From CAYVKM01 sp964452045 (GTDB lineage Bacteria; Calditrichota; Calditrichia; RBG-13-44-9): a stretch of 33,297 bases of DNA. Shown one piece after another: positions 15,264 to 22,889 of this stretch. The stretch spans positions 1-33,297 of the forward strand of contig CAYVKM010000037.1 in NCBI GenBank assembly GCA_964452045.1. The letters are read 5' to 3'. A program made the position numbers and the translations under genes. How positions within the stretch are numbered: the stretch's first letter is position 1; each line of letters opens with the position of its first letter. Below the pieces are notes generated by a model that worked only from the letters and a program-made list of their open reading frames with translations, was not told the DNA's origin and made no database searches.

Positions 15264-16586
15264 TTACATTCTTCTGCCGCGTACTCGTCCGCCTTTCATG
15301 AATCCATCGTAATGCCTCATAAACAGATGAGACTCAAATCGTTGAATCGTATCCAGGGCAACACCCACAATAATTAACAAGCCTGTTCCACCAAAAAATG
15401 AGGCATAACCGTAAGATATTTTAAAAGCGTTCACCAGGATATAAGGAATAATTGCCACAAAAGCCAGTGCAATAGATCCCGGCAGGGTTATCCGAGTTAA
15501 AATGGAATCCAGATACTCAGCAGTCTTTTTGCCGGGGCGAACACCGGGAATAAAACCACCCTGCTTCTTCAAATTCTCCGCTACATCCACCGGGTTCAAG
15601 GCAATAGCGGTATAGAAATAGGTAAAGAAAATAATCATGATACCATAAACCAACCAGTAAAACCAGGATTCCATCGAAAAAGCCCGTTGCAGTGTTCCCA
15701 TAAATTCACTATCCGGGAAAAATGAGAACAGGGTACTTGGTACAAACATGATAGCCTGGGCGAAAATAATGGGCATAACCCCGGCGGTATTCACCCTTAA
15801 TGGAAAATGGGTATTGACGCCACCATAAACTTTTCTTCCCACAACTCTTTTGGCGTACTGAACCGGAATTTTTCGGGTTGCCTGGGTCAGTACCACCACT
15901 CCGGCAACAATCAGAAATGCCAGGGCAATCAGGAATAGTTCGGTTAAGAGCGTCCGGTTACCACTGTCAAATTGAATCCATTCCTGTAAAACCGCAGACG
16001 GGAACCTGGCGATAATTCCAATAAAAATGATAAGCGATATACCGTTTCCGATGCCCCGCTCATCAATTAACTCTCCCAGCCACATAATGAGCATTGTCCC
16101 GGTTGCCATAGAAATCATAGTGAGCAGTTTAAAACCCATTCCGGGATCGATAACGGCCTTAACCCCATTAACTTCGATACTTTCCAAAAATACTGCCACA
16201 CCAAAAGCCTGCATTGCCGAGATAAAAAGCGTACCGTAACGAGTATACTGGGTAATCTTTTTTCGCCCTTCTTCACCTTCCTTTTGCAATCTTTGAATGA
16301 ACGGCACCACTGCCCCCAATAACTGCAGGATAATCGAAGCACTGATATAGGGCATAATACCCAGTCCGAATACCGCCGCTTTACTAAACGCGCCACCGGC
16401 AAAAAGGTCGTATAAACCAAAAAGTGTTCCCGAAAGATTTTTCATCCCTTCTGCCAGAACTTTGGTATCTATGCCCGGGGTAACGATATGGGTCCCGATT
16501 CGCTCTAAAGCCAGGATCATTACTGTGAATAAAATTCTCTGCCTCAGGTCGTGAATTTTAAATATGTTCCGAAAAGTCTCAATCAT
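15264..16586 (-). CDS. secY: Preprotein translocase subunit SecY
   Basis: SecY forms the protein-conducting channel of the Sec translocon in the cytoplasmic membrane. The 440-residue protein has about ten membrane segments. It shows the first-segment region RQRILFTVMILALERIGTHI, the plug region GLYDLFAGGAFSKAAVFGLG, and MPYISASIILQLLGAVVPF. The loops RRIPVQYAKR-like (RKIPVQYAKRVVGRKVYGG) and LKKQGGFIPGVRPGKKTAEY bind ribosome and SecA in the family. It ends in basic RVRGRRM. The ATG overlaps the rplO stop as ATGA, and its TAA touches map, so it is translationally linked to both. Confidence 0.98.
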   Translation of the reverse strand: MIETFRNIFKIHDLRQRILFTVMILALERIGTHIVTPGIDTKVLAEGMKNLSGTLFGLYDLFAGGAFSKAAVFGLGIMPYISASIILQLLGAVVPFIQRLQKEGEEGRKKITQYTRYGTLFISAMQAFGVAVFLESIEVNGVKAVIDPGMGFKLLTMISMATGTMLIMWLGELIDERGIGNGISLIIFIGIIARFPSAVLQEWIQFDSGNRTLLTELFLIALAFLIVAGVVVLTQATRKIPVQYAKRVVGRKVYGGVNTHFPLRVNTAGVMPIIFAQAIMFVPSTLFSFFPDSEFMGTLQRAFSMESWFYWLVYGIMIIFFTYFYTAIALNPVDVAENLKKQGGFIPGVRPGKKTAEYLDSILTRITLPGSIALAFVAIIPYILVNAFKISYGYASFFGGTGLLIIVGVALDTIQRFESHLFMRHYDGFMKGGRVRGRRM

Positions 16587-17023
16587 AACAGCGTTATCTT
16601 GCCTCCTACCTTTTCTATGCCTTCTTTGGCAGATTTGCTAACCGCATGGACCTGGATATTTATTTTTTTCTCGATGCTGCCTTCCCCTAAAATTTTGATC
16701 GGTTTATCGGCATGTTTAACCAGACCGGCGGATTTTAACACTTCCGGAGTAATTTTATCTGTTTTTTCAATTCTCTCAAGATCTCTCAGATTAACAATCT
16801 GAAATGATTTTCTATTATAGCTGTAAAATCCAAATTTGGGAAGACGTCTCTGAATGGGCATCTGACCACCTTCAAACCATGCTCGTTTTTTAGAGCCTGA
16901 ACGGGAATGCTGACCTTTTTCTCCACGTCCGGCAGTAACACCACGTCCGGAGCCTGGTCCGCGACCAATTCGTTTTGTTTTATTGGTTGAGCCCTGCGCC
17001 TTTTTAAGTTTTCCTAAATCCAT
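16583..17023 (-). CDS. rplO: 50S ribosomal protein L15
   Basis: L15 is a late-assembly large-subunit protein whose long basic N-terminal arm threads into 23S rRNA. The 146-residue protein has the arm with RIGRGPGSGRGVTAGRGEKG and QHSRSGSKKRAWFEGGQMP, and the globular end with the KILGEGSIEKKINIQVHAVS strand. Length is typical. Its TGA overlaps the secY ATG by four bases, a classic coupling. It follows rpmD by 19 bases. Confidence 0.98.
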   Translation of the reverse strand: MDLGKLKKAQGSTNKTKRIGRGPGSGRGVTAGRGEKGQHSRSGSKKRAWFEGGQMPIQRRLPKFGFYSYNRKSFQIVNLRDLERIEKTDKITPEVLKSAGLVKHADKPIKILGEGSIEKKINIQVHAVSKSAKEGIEKVGGKITLL

Positions 17024-17042
17024 AAAATTTCCCTCAACAGTT

Positions 17043-17240
17043 TTACTTTACCTCTTCCCAGGAAACCATATGTCTTACTGCATTGATCATCCCACGGATT
17101 TGAGGGGTATCAACAAATTCCCGGGTATGGCCAATTTTCTTTAAACCAAGTGCCTCTATGGTTTTCCTATGTGCCGGTTTTTGACCTATTAGACTTCTTG
17201 TTTGTGTGACTCTTATTTTATTTTCACTCTTGCTTGCCAT
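17043..17240 (-). CDS. rpmD: 50S ribosomal protein L30
   Basis: L30 is a small two-helix, three-strand protein of the large subunit. The 65-residue sequence shows KIRVTQTRSLIGQKPAHRKT, EALGLKKIGHTREFVDTP and QIRGMINAVRHMVSW, the whole family pattern. It sits between rpsE and rplO as in the spc operon. The ATG is at 17240; a second ATG two bases out of phase just upstream is not used by any frame of interest. Confidence 0.97.
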   Translation of the reverse strand: MASKSENKIRVTQTRSLIGQKPAHRKTIEALGLKKIGHTREFVDTPQIRGMINAVRHMVSWEEVK

Positions 17241-17264
17241 TGCATTATCTCTCGTTTTAATCCA

Positions 17265-17771
17265 TCATCCTCGGAAAAGCTCAGCTAAATCCAATCCTCT
17301 TTTACGGGCAATAGTTCCGGGATCTTCCAATGATTCCAGGGCCACCATTGTCGCCTTGACAATGTTATGTGGATTCGGCGAACCGAGAACTTTGGTTAAT
17401 ATATCCCTGATACCCACTGCTTCGCAGATGGCCCGTACCGGTCCGCCGGCGATAACACCGGTACCGGGACTTGCCGGTTTCAGGACTACTTTTCCTGCCC
17501 CATACTTGCCGTAGACCACATAAGGAATAGTATTTCCTGTAAGACTAATCCTTACAATCTCTTTTTTCGCTTTTTCCGTGGCTTTGGTGATCGCATTTAC
17601 AACTTCATTTGCCTTACCCAATCCAACACCAACATGTCCGCTACCGTCACCAACCACAACAATAGCGCTAAAACTAAACCGGCGACCACCTTTCACTACT
17701 TTCGCGACACGGTTAATGTAAACCACCTTTTCTTTCAGATCTAACTCATGGGGATTTACTTTTTCAGCCAC
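17265..17771 (-). CDS. rpsE: 30S ribosomal protein S5
   Basis: S5 lines the mRNA entry channel and affects decoding accuracy. The 168-residue protein has the double-stranded-RNA-binding type N-domain with the family signature GRRFSFSAIVVVGDGSGHVG and VGLGKANEVVNAI. The C-domain runs through GAGKVVLKPASPGTGVIAGG and ends NPHNIVKATMVALESL. The start is GTG at 17771, with GAGGAG 5 bases upstream. It is 24 bases after rplR. Confidence 0.98.
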   Translation of the reverse strand: MAEKVNPHELDLKEKVVYINRVAKVVKGGRRFSFSAIVVVGDGSGHVGVGLGKANEVVNAITKATEKAKKEIVRISLTGNTIPYVVYGKYGAGKVVLKPASPGTGVIAGGPVRAICEAVGIRDILTKVLGSPNPHNIVKATMVALESLEDPGTIARKRGLDLAELFRG

Positions 17772-17795
17772 AAGAACTCCTCTTCATGTTTTATA

Positions 17796-18128
17796 TTAAA
17801 ATTCCAATCCACCCTCGCGGGCACCCTCGGCCAGGGCTTTAACTCGACCATGATAAGCATATCCATTCCGATCGAATACAACGCGAGTTATTTTTTTCTG
17901 TTTCGCTTTTTCCGCAATTAACTGACCCACAATCTTGCTTGCTTCTGTCTTGTTCTTTGCTTTCTTCACTTTAGCATTGATCTCTTTGGTCAGACTCGAT
18001 GCCCCAAGCAGGGTCTTTTCGGTCGAGTCGTCCATAATTTGGCCATAAATGTAACGAAGGCTCCGGAAGACCACCAATCGTGGTCTTTCACTATCTCCAA
18101 GGACTCTCTTTTTCTTATTCTTTCTCAT
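17796..18128 (-). CDS. rplR: 50S ribosomal protein L18
   Basis: L18 binds 5S rRNA and links it to 23S rRNA in the central protuberance. The 110-residue protein reads SERPRLVVFRSLRYIYGQIM, then the family end VVFDRNGYAYHGRVKALAEG, AREGGLEF. The N-terminus is about ten residues shorter than many L18 proteins. The frame is open upstream, but only to the end of rplF and without a start better placed for the GGAG that lies 11 bases before the ATG, so the short form is kept. Confidence 0.96.
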   Translation of the reverse strand: MRKNKKKRVLGDSERPRLVVFRSLRYIYGQIMDDSTEKTLLGASSLTKEINAKVKKAKNKTEASKIVGQLIAEKAKQKKITRVVFDRNGYAYHGRVKALAEGAREGGLEF

Positions 18129-18160
18129 TTCAACTAAATCTCCAACCTTAAACTTTTCTA

Positions 18161-18697
18161 TTAACCAGCTGTCTTACCAGCTTTTCGCCTCACCTGTTCA
18201 CCCTCGTACCGAATACCCTTACCTTTGTACGGTTCCGGTGGACGAAATGACCTTAATTTTGCCGCCACCTGACCAACCAGTACTTTGTCAATACCGGATA
18301 TTTCAATTTTAGTTGGTGCAGGTGTATTGATGGTAACACCCTTTGGCGGAACAAAATAAATGGGGTGTGAATAACCCATGATTAAAAAAACTCCGCTACC
18401 CCTTTTCTCTGCCTTAAATCCAACACCCACAATTTCCAGTGTTTTGGTAAAACCAGTCGTCACACCATCGACCATATTTTGGATCAAAGTTCGGGTTAAC
18501 CCATGTAATGAACGATGTTTAATGGAATCACTGGGTCTGTTTATCAGCAATTTATTCTCTTCCTTTTTTATTTCCATCTCCGGACTAATGGCAGTGGTCA
18601 ATTCTCCTTTGGGACCTTTAACCCAGGCCAGGCCATTTTCTATTTTCACTTCCACTTTCTCCGGAATGGCAACAGGTAATTTTCCGATTCGAGACAC
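18161..18697 (-). CDS. rplF: 50S ribosomal protein L6
   Basis: L6 sits near the factor-binding site by the sarcin-ricin loop. The protein has the two tandem L6 folds and the C-terminal signature PEPYKGKGIRYEGEQVRRKA. I place the start at the GTG at 18697 (178 residues, beginning SRIGKLPVAIPEKVEV). AAAGGAG lies 7 bases before this GTG, whereas a TTG two codons earlier would be only 1 base from it. The GTG also gives the usual L6 N-terminus. It follows rpsH by 22 bases. Confidence 0.97.
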   Translation of the reverse strand: MSRIGKLPVAIPEKVEVKIENGLAWVKGPKGELTTAISPEMEIKKEENKLLINRPSDSIKHRSLHGLTRTLIQNMVDGVTTGFTKTLEIVGVGFKAEKRGSGVFLIMGYSHPIYFVPPKGVTINTPAPTKIEISGIDKVLVGQVAAKLRSFRPPEPYKGKGIRYEGEQVRRKAGKTAG

Positions 18698-18719
18698 TTT
18701 CAAGCTCCTTTATAATTAA

Positions 18720-19118
18720 TTACCATACATAACACAGAACTTCACCGCCGATATTTTCCCGCTTCGCCTGACGCTCCGTCATAAGACCGCGTGAAGTGCT
18801 GATCATGGCAATTCCCATGTTATTTTTCACTCGGGGGAGATGGTCAACATCCACATAATGACGCCGACCGGGCGTACTCACCCGTTTTAACTCGTTGATG
18901 ACTGATTTGCCATCGGTATCAAATCGCAGAAATACTCTAAGGATCCCCTGTTTGCCATCATCAATAATGATATAATTCCGAATAAATTTCTGATCGTACA
19001 ATATCTGGGTCATCGCTTTTTTCGTATTCGATGCCGGAATATCCACACGCCGGTGCCCTGCCTGAATGGCATTTCGAATGCGGGTCAGATAATCTGCGAT
19101 AGGATCTGTCATTGACAT
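18720..19118 (-). CDS. rpsH: 30S ribosomal protein S8
   Basis: S8 is a primary binder of the central domain of 16S rRNA and, in enterobacteria, the repressor of the spc operon. The 132-residue protein begins MSMTDPIADYLTRIRNAIQA and ends in the family signature GIAMISTSRGLMTERQAKRE, NIGGEVLCYVW. GGAGAG lies 7 bases before the first ATG, which favours that start over the Met at residue 3. It lies 21 bases after rpsN. Confidence 0.98.
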   Translation of the reverse strand: MSMTDPIADYLTRIRNAIQAGHRRVDIPASNTKKAMTQILYDQKFIRNYIIIDDGKQGILRVFLRFDTDGKSVINELKRVSTPGRRHYVDVDHLPRVKNNMGIAMISTSRGLMTERQAKRENIGGEVLCYVW

Positions 19119-19139
19119 AAATATTCTCTCCTAAATAGC

Positions 19140-19325
19140 TTACCAACTTGCTTTATAAACGCCGGGGATCTCTCCCTTGTTTGCTAAATCGCGTAAACAG
19201 ATGCGACACAAATCAAACTTCCGGTAATACCCTCTGGGTCTGCCACAACGTTTACACCGATTGTATTCCCTTACTTGAAACTTTTGTTTTTTCTTCGATT
19301 TTGCAACTAATGATTTCTTTGCCAA
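19140..19325 (-). CDS. rpsN: 30S ribosomal protein S14, zinc-binding short type
   Basis: S14 is in the head of the small subunit near the A site. At 61 residues this is the short zinc form, with ligands C24, C27, C40 and C43 (RCKRCGRPRGYYRKFDLCRI, CLRDLANKGEIPGVYKASW). The long zinc-free form is about 90-100 residues. A basic N-terminus (AKKSLVAKSKKKQKFQVRE) precedes the zinc ribbon. It lies between rplE (14 bases upstream) and rpsH, the expected place. Confidence 0.98.
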   Translation of the reverse strand: MAKKSLVAKSKKKQKFQVREYNRCKRCGRPRGYYRKFDLCRICLRDLANKGEIPGVYKASW

Positions 19326-19339
19326 GCCGGATCTCCTTC

Positions 19340-19891
19340 TTATTGCCGAAAGGGCATTCCAAATGCTTTTAATAACTCATATGCTTCTTCATCATCTTTG
19401 GCACTGGTGACAAAAGTGATGTTCATACCGCGAATCTTGTCTATCTTATCCACATTAATTTCCGGAAAAATAATCTGCTCCTGAATACCGACAGAGTAGT
19501 TACCACGTCCATCAAATGATTTATCGGACAATCCCCGAAAGTCGCGGATTCGGGGAACCGTCAGATTAATAAACCGATCCAAAAACTCAAACATGCGCTG
19601 ACCACGAAGGGTAACCGAGGTTCCAATTTTCATCCCCTGTCGCAATTTAAAATTGGAGATCGATTTTTTAGCAGTACTGTAAGCCGGCCTCTGGCCTGAA
19701 ATAATACTCAGATCATCCATGGCATGCTCCAACGCCTTGGGATCCTGGATGGTTTCCCCTACACCAATGTTCAACTTGATTTTTTCCAGTCGCGGCACCT
19801 GATTTACATTTTTGAATTTAAAACGTTTCATCAATGCCGGGATAATTTCCTTATCAAATCTTTCCTGTAATCTGGGTATATACTTTTCCAT
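19340..19891 (-). CDS. rplE: 50S ribosomal protein L5
   Basis: L5 binds 5S rRNA and contacts the P-site tRNA elbow and S13. The 183-residue protein shows the family N-terminal block VNQVPRLEKIKLNIGVGE, the P-site loop region NFKLRQGMKIGTSVTLRGQR, and RDFRGLSDKSFDGRGNYSVG, then ITFVTSAKDDEEAYELLKAF. Length is typical (about 180). It follows rplX by 18 bases. Confidence 0.98.
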   Translation of the reverse strand: MEKYIPRLQERFDKEIIPALMKRFKFKNVNQVPRLEKIKLNIGVGETIQDPKALEHAMDDLSIISGQRPAYSTAKKSISNFKLRQGMKIGTSVTLRGQRMFEFLDRFINLTVPRIRDFRGLSDKSFDGRGNYSVGIQEQIIFPEINVDKIDKIRGMNITFVTSAKDDEEAYELLKAFGMPFRQ

Positions 19892-19909
19892 TCCCTAAAC
19901 CTTCGCTTA

Positions 19910-20227
19910 TTAAATAATTTCACCACAATCCGGATGTTTACAATACCGTACCTTTGATTTATCTTCCAGTATCCGGACACCAACCCGGGTTGGGCGGTTA
20001 CATTTGGGACAGACTACCTTTAAATTAGAAACATTAATAGGTCCTTCCTTTTCGATAATCCCACCCTGAGGAAGTTGTTGCGTTGGTCGTGAATGCTTCT
20101 TGATCATATTCACGCCTTCCACCACAACCTGGTTTTTCTCGGGAAATACTTTGAGGACTTTCCCGGTCTTGCCCCGGTCATTTCCACTTAATACGATAAC
20201 GGTATCCGATTTTACAATCTTTCTCAT
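19910..20227 (-). CDS. rplX: 50S ribosomal protein L24 with a four-Cys tail
   Basis: L24 is an early assembly initiator of the large subunit with a KOW fold. The 105-residue protein has the KOW segment VIVLSGNDRGKTGKVLKVFP, VVVEGVNMIKKHSRPTQQ, and the C-terminal half with C73, C76, C96 and C101 (VVCPKCNRPT and YCKHPDCGEII), a probable zinc site that many bacterial L24 proteins share. It lies 15 bases after rplN. Confidence 0.97.
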   Translation of the reverse strand: MRKIVKSDTVIVLSGNDRGKTGKVLKVFPEKNQVVVEGVNMIKKHSRPTQQLPQGGIIEKEGPINVSNLKVVCPKCNRPTRVGVRILEDKSKVRYCKHPDCGEII

Positions 20228-20242
20228 TTCATTAATCCATTT

Positions 20243-20611
20243 TTAAAGTACTTCAGGTGCTAACGATACTATTTTCATAAAGTCCTTTTCACGCAGTTCC
20301 CGAGCAACGGGTCCAAATATTCTGGTTCCGCGTGGTTCACCCTGATCATTTAATAAAACTGCGGCATTCTCGTCAAACCGGATATAACTGCCATCCGCAC
20401 GTCGAATTTCTTTCTTTGTTCTGACAACCACAGCCCTCGATTTTTCTCCCTTTTTAACCGGTGCATTAGGAATTGCGCTTTTAACACTTACCACAATCAC
20501 ATCACCAACTGAAGCATAACGTCTGCCCGATCCGCCTAAAACACGAATACACATCACTTTTTTTGCCCCAGAATTGTCAGCCACATTTAGTCGGGAATAT
20601 TCCTGTATCAT
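20243..20611 (-). CDS. rplN: 50S ribosomal protein L14
   Basis: L14 forms intersubunit bridges B5/B8 and is the docking site of the silencing factor RsfS. The 122-residue protein begins MIQEYSRLNVADNSGAKKVM, contains CIRVLGGSGRRYASVGDVIV and RRADGSYIRFDENAAVLLN, and ends PVARELREKDFMKIVSLAPE. It is complete and typical. It is the first spc-operon gene but follows rpsQ after only 23 bases, with no promoter-like gap. Confidence 0.99.
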   Translation of the reverse strand: MIQEYSRLNVADNSGAKKVMCIRVLGGSGRRYASVGDVIVVSVKSAIPNAPVKKGEKSRAVVVRTKKEIRRADGSYIRFDENAAVLLNDQGEPRGTRIFGPVARELREKDFMKIVSLAPEVL

Positions 20612-20634
20612 CTCTAAACCTCAGCAGGTTAATG

Positions 20635-20889
20635 TTATTTAACTTTCTCTACAACTTCTACGATACGCCAGCGCTTGGTTTTGCTCAGCGGACGGGTTTC
20701 CATAATTTTGACCGTATCCCCAATCTGGCATTCGTTTTTTGCATCATGTGCTTTAAATTTTGTCGTCCGTTTAATAAATTTTTTATAGACCGGATGTTGG
20801 ATTCGCCGCTCCACAGCCACCACTGCTGTCTTATCCATTTTATTGCTTACAACCACTCCGATTCGAGTTTTTCGAACACCTCTTTCCAT
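20635..20889 (-). CDS. rpsQ: 30S ribosomal protein S17
   Basis: S17 is an OB-fold primary 16S-rRNA binder of the body. The 84-residue protein shows RKTRIGVVVSNKMDKTAVVA, the HPVYKKFIKRTTKFKAHD block, and the signature GDTVKIMETRPLSKTKRWR. It is complete. It lies 13 bases after rpmC, at the end of the S10-type gene order. Confidence 0.98.
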   Translation of the reverse strand: MERGVRKTRIGVVVSNKMDKTAVVAVERRIQHPVYKKFIKRTTKFKAHDAKNECQIGDTVKIMETRPLSKTKRWRIVEVVEKVK

Positions 20890-20902
20890 ACCTTAGTGCC
20901 TT

Positions 20903-21124
20903 CTATTCTTTTTTAGTTGTCCTTGGCGCAGAAATCCCAAGCTCATATTCATTTAAGATGCCCTTAATTCGGGCAATATCCTTTTTAACAAGCCGGATGC
21001 GGCTGGGATTAGCCAATTGGTGCGTTGATTTTTGAATATTTAAATTTGCCAGTTCATCCAACAAATCGTCAAGCCGTGCTTTGGCTTCTTCAACCGGAAG
21101 TTCTCTGATTTCTTGTGGTTTCAT
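20903..21124 (-). CDS. rpmC: 50S ribosomal protein L29
   Basis: L29 is a helical hairpin next to the tunnel exit, near the SRP and trigger-factor docking sites. The 73-residue protein reads MKPQEIRELPVEEAKARLDD and ends with the signature LANPSRIRLVKKDIARIKGI. A short unstructured Arg/Lys tail follows (APRTTKKE). It starts only 6 bases after the rplP stop, so the two are probably coupled. Confidence 0.97.
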   Translation of the reverse strand: MKPQEIRELPVEEAKARLDDLLDELANLNIQKSTHQLANPSRIRLVKKDIARIKGILNEYELGISAPRTTKKE

Positions 21125-21130
21125 TTCTTA

Positions 21131-21550
21131 TTATCCCCCAACCTGTTCACGTGCGACAAACTTGGTTTTAATCGGTAATTTATGAGATGCCAGCCGCATG
21201 GCTTCCTTGGCGATGGCTTCAGAAACACCTTCAATTTCGAACATCACTCTTCCAGGTTTTACCACAGCTACCCAGTACTCCGGTGCACCTTTACCTTTTC
21301 CCATTCTGGTTTCGGCCGGTTTCTTGGTCACGGGTTTATCCGGAAAAATACGGATCCATACTTTTCCGCCACGCTTAATATAACGGGTCATCGCAATACG
21401 AGCCGCCTCTATCTGCCGGCTGGTAATCCAATGGGCTTCAAGGGCCTTAAGCCCGTATTGCCCGAAAGATATTGTATTGCCGGTTTGAGCCTTGCCCCGC
21501 ATTTTTCCGCGTTGCTGTTTCCGGTATTTTACCCTTTTCGGCATTAACAT
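21131..21550 (-). CDS. rplP: 50S ribosomal protein L16
   Basis: L16 helps organise the A site and the base of the L7/L12 stalk. The 139-residue protein begins MLMPKRVKYRKQQRGKMRG, followed by NTISFGQYGLKALEAHWITS, RIFPDKPVTKKPAETRMGKG and APEYWVAVVKPGRVMFEIEG. AAGGAG lies 8 bases before the first ATG, favouring it over the Met at residue 3. It is 24 bases after rpsC. Confidence 0.98.
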   Translation of the reverse strand: MLMPKRVKYRKQQRGKMRGKAQTGNTISFGQYGLKALEAHWITSRQIEAARIAMTRYIKRGGKVWIRIFPDKPVTKKPAETRMGKGKGAPEYWVAVVKPGRVMFEIEGVSEAIAKEAMRLASHKLPIKTKFVAREQVGG

Positions 21551-21574
21551 AAATCTATCTCCTTATTCCAAAAA

Positions 21575-22204
21575 TTACCGTTCTAGTACATTCCCATGGC
21601 AAAGCCACACTTTTACACCAATGCAGCCATAGGTGGTGATAGCAGTAGTTGTAGCATAATCGATTTCGGACCGTAATGTATGCAGCGGTATTCTACCCTC
21701 CTTATAAGATTCCGTACGAGCCATTTCCGCACCACCCAACCGACCGGAGCAGGTCAACTTAATTCCTTCAGCCCCTAAACGCATGGAGGAGGTAATTGCC
21801 CTTTTCATCGCTCTCCGGAAAGAAACCTTACCCTCCAGCTGCCGGGCAATATTTTGAGCAATCAGATAGGAATCCAATTCCGGATGTTTAATTTCCTTAA
21901 TATTAATCTGAACATCCTTATCAATCAGCTTCTTCAATTCTTCTTTCAGTTTATCTACTTCTGCACCCTTTTTACCAATCACAACTCCGGGTCTTGCCGT
22001 ATTCAGTTCAAGAAGGACCTTTTTGGGAGTGCGCTCAATCCGTACTTTTGAAATAGCACCATCGGGAATCCGTTTATGAATATACCTTCTAATCAGTAAA
22101 TCCTCATTTAAGGTTTCACCGAATTTCTTCTCATTAAACCATTGCGATTCCCAGTTTCGTGTAACGCTTAGACGAAAGCCGATTGGATTAGTCTTCTGAC
22201 CCAA
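21575..22204 (-). CDS. rpsC: 30S ribosomal protein S3
   Basis: S3 lines the mRNA entry site and has helicase-assisting basic residues. The 209-residue protein begins GQKTNPIGFRLSVTRNWESQ. It has a KH domain with RPGVVIGKKGAEVDKLKEEL and a C-domain with GAEGIKLTCSGRLGGAEMAR, TESYKEGRIPLHTLRSEIDY. It ends soon after GCIGVKVWLCHG, so it lacks the longer tail of some S3 proteins. The start is TTG at 22204, with GGAGG 7 bases upstream. Confidence 0.98.
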   Translation of the reverse strand: MGQKTNPIGFRLSVTRNWESQWFNEKKFGETLNEDLLIRRYIHKRIPDGAISKVRIERTPKKVLLELNTARPGVVIGKKGAEVDKLKEELKKLIDKDVQINIKEIKHPELDSYLIAQNIARQLEGKVSFRRAMKRAITSSMRLGAEGIKLTCSGRLGGAEMARTESYKEGRIPLHTLRSEIDYATTTAITTYGCIGVKVWLCHGNVLER

Positions 22205-22223
22205 ATTTTGTCCTCCAAGTTAT

Positions 22224-22571
22224 CTATTTTTCTCTGTCTTCAATAATTATTCGCAAATGACTTGTTCTTCGGCGAATTCGTCCCGCCCTGCCCATGGACA
22301 TGGGTCGGAACCGCCGTAATACCGGTCCACCATCCACACTAACATGTTTAACATACAGATCCCGGGTGGAAATCTTTTTGCCCTCATATGCTTCATAGAA
22401 GTTAGCAACCGCACTCCGTAAAGCTTTTTCAATAAATTCTGAACTGCGTTTTGGTGAAAAATGAAGGTAATTCAGGGCATCTTCCACATTTTTATCTTTT
22501 ATCTGATCTAACACCCGCCGCATTTTTAGTGGTGAAGTTCTTAAATAATTTGATCGAACTTGTGCTTCCAT
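22224..22571 (-). CDS. rplV: 50S ribosomal protein L22
   Basis: L22 sends a beta-hairpin into the exit tunnel and forms part of the constriction sensed by macrolides and arrest peptides. The 115-residue protein shows VRSNYLRTSPLKMRRVLDQI, SSEFIEKALRSAVANFYEA and the hairpin/tip region VSVDGGPVLRRFRPMSMGRA, GRIRRRTSHLRIIIED. Length is typical. It follows rpsS by 21 bases. Confidence 0.98.
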   Translation of the reverse strand: MEAQVRSNYLRTSPLKMRRVLDQIKDKNVEDALNYLHFSPKRSSEFIEKALRSAVANFYEAYEGKKISTRDLYVKHVSVDGGPVLRRFRPMSMGRAGRIRRRTSHLRIIIEDREK

Positions 22572-22592
22572 GATAGACCTCGATTGTTATTC

Positions 22593-22877
22593 CTATTTAA
22601 TTCGCGTTGTTCGTTCCGATTTACCGGCATGACCACGGTAAGTCCGGGTTAAAGAAAATTCCCCCAATTTATGGCCAACCATATTTTCTGTGATATAAAC
22701 GGGGATAAACTTAAGTCCGTTATGAACGGCAATGGTGTGACCGACAAATTCCGGCGGAATTGTACTTCGCCGGGCCCAGGTCTTCACCACCTTTTTCTGC
22801 CCGCTGGTGTTCAGATTTTCAATTTTCTTCAAAAGCTTCTGATCAATATAAGGACCTTTCTTCAGGGACCTTGCCAT
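22593..22877 (-). CDS. rpsS: 30S ribosomal protein S19
   Basis: S19 is in the head, forming bridge B1a with S13. The 94-residue protein begins MARSLKKGPYIDQKLLKKIE and ends with the signature ITENMVGHKLGEFSLTRTYR, GHAGKSERTTRIK. It is complete. It follows rplB by 12 bases. Confidence 0.99.
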   Translation of the reverse strand: MARSLKKGPYIDQKLLKKIENLNTSGQKKVVKTWARRSTIPPEFVGHTIAVHNGLKFIPVYITENMVGHKLGEFSLTRTYRGHAGKSERTTRIK

Positions 22878-22889
22878 TCTTCACTCCTG

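Noticed and set aside
18698..18703. TTG two codons upstream as the rplF start
   Set aside because: Only 1 base separates it from the AAAGGAG site, whereas the GTG at 18697 has 7-base spacing and gives the conserved L6 N-terminus.
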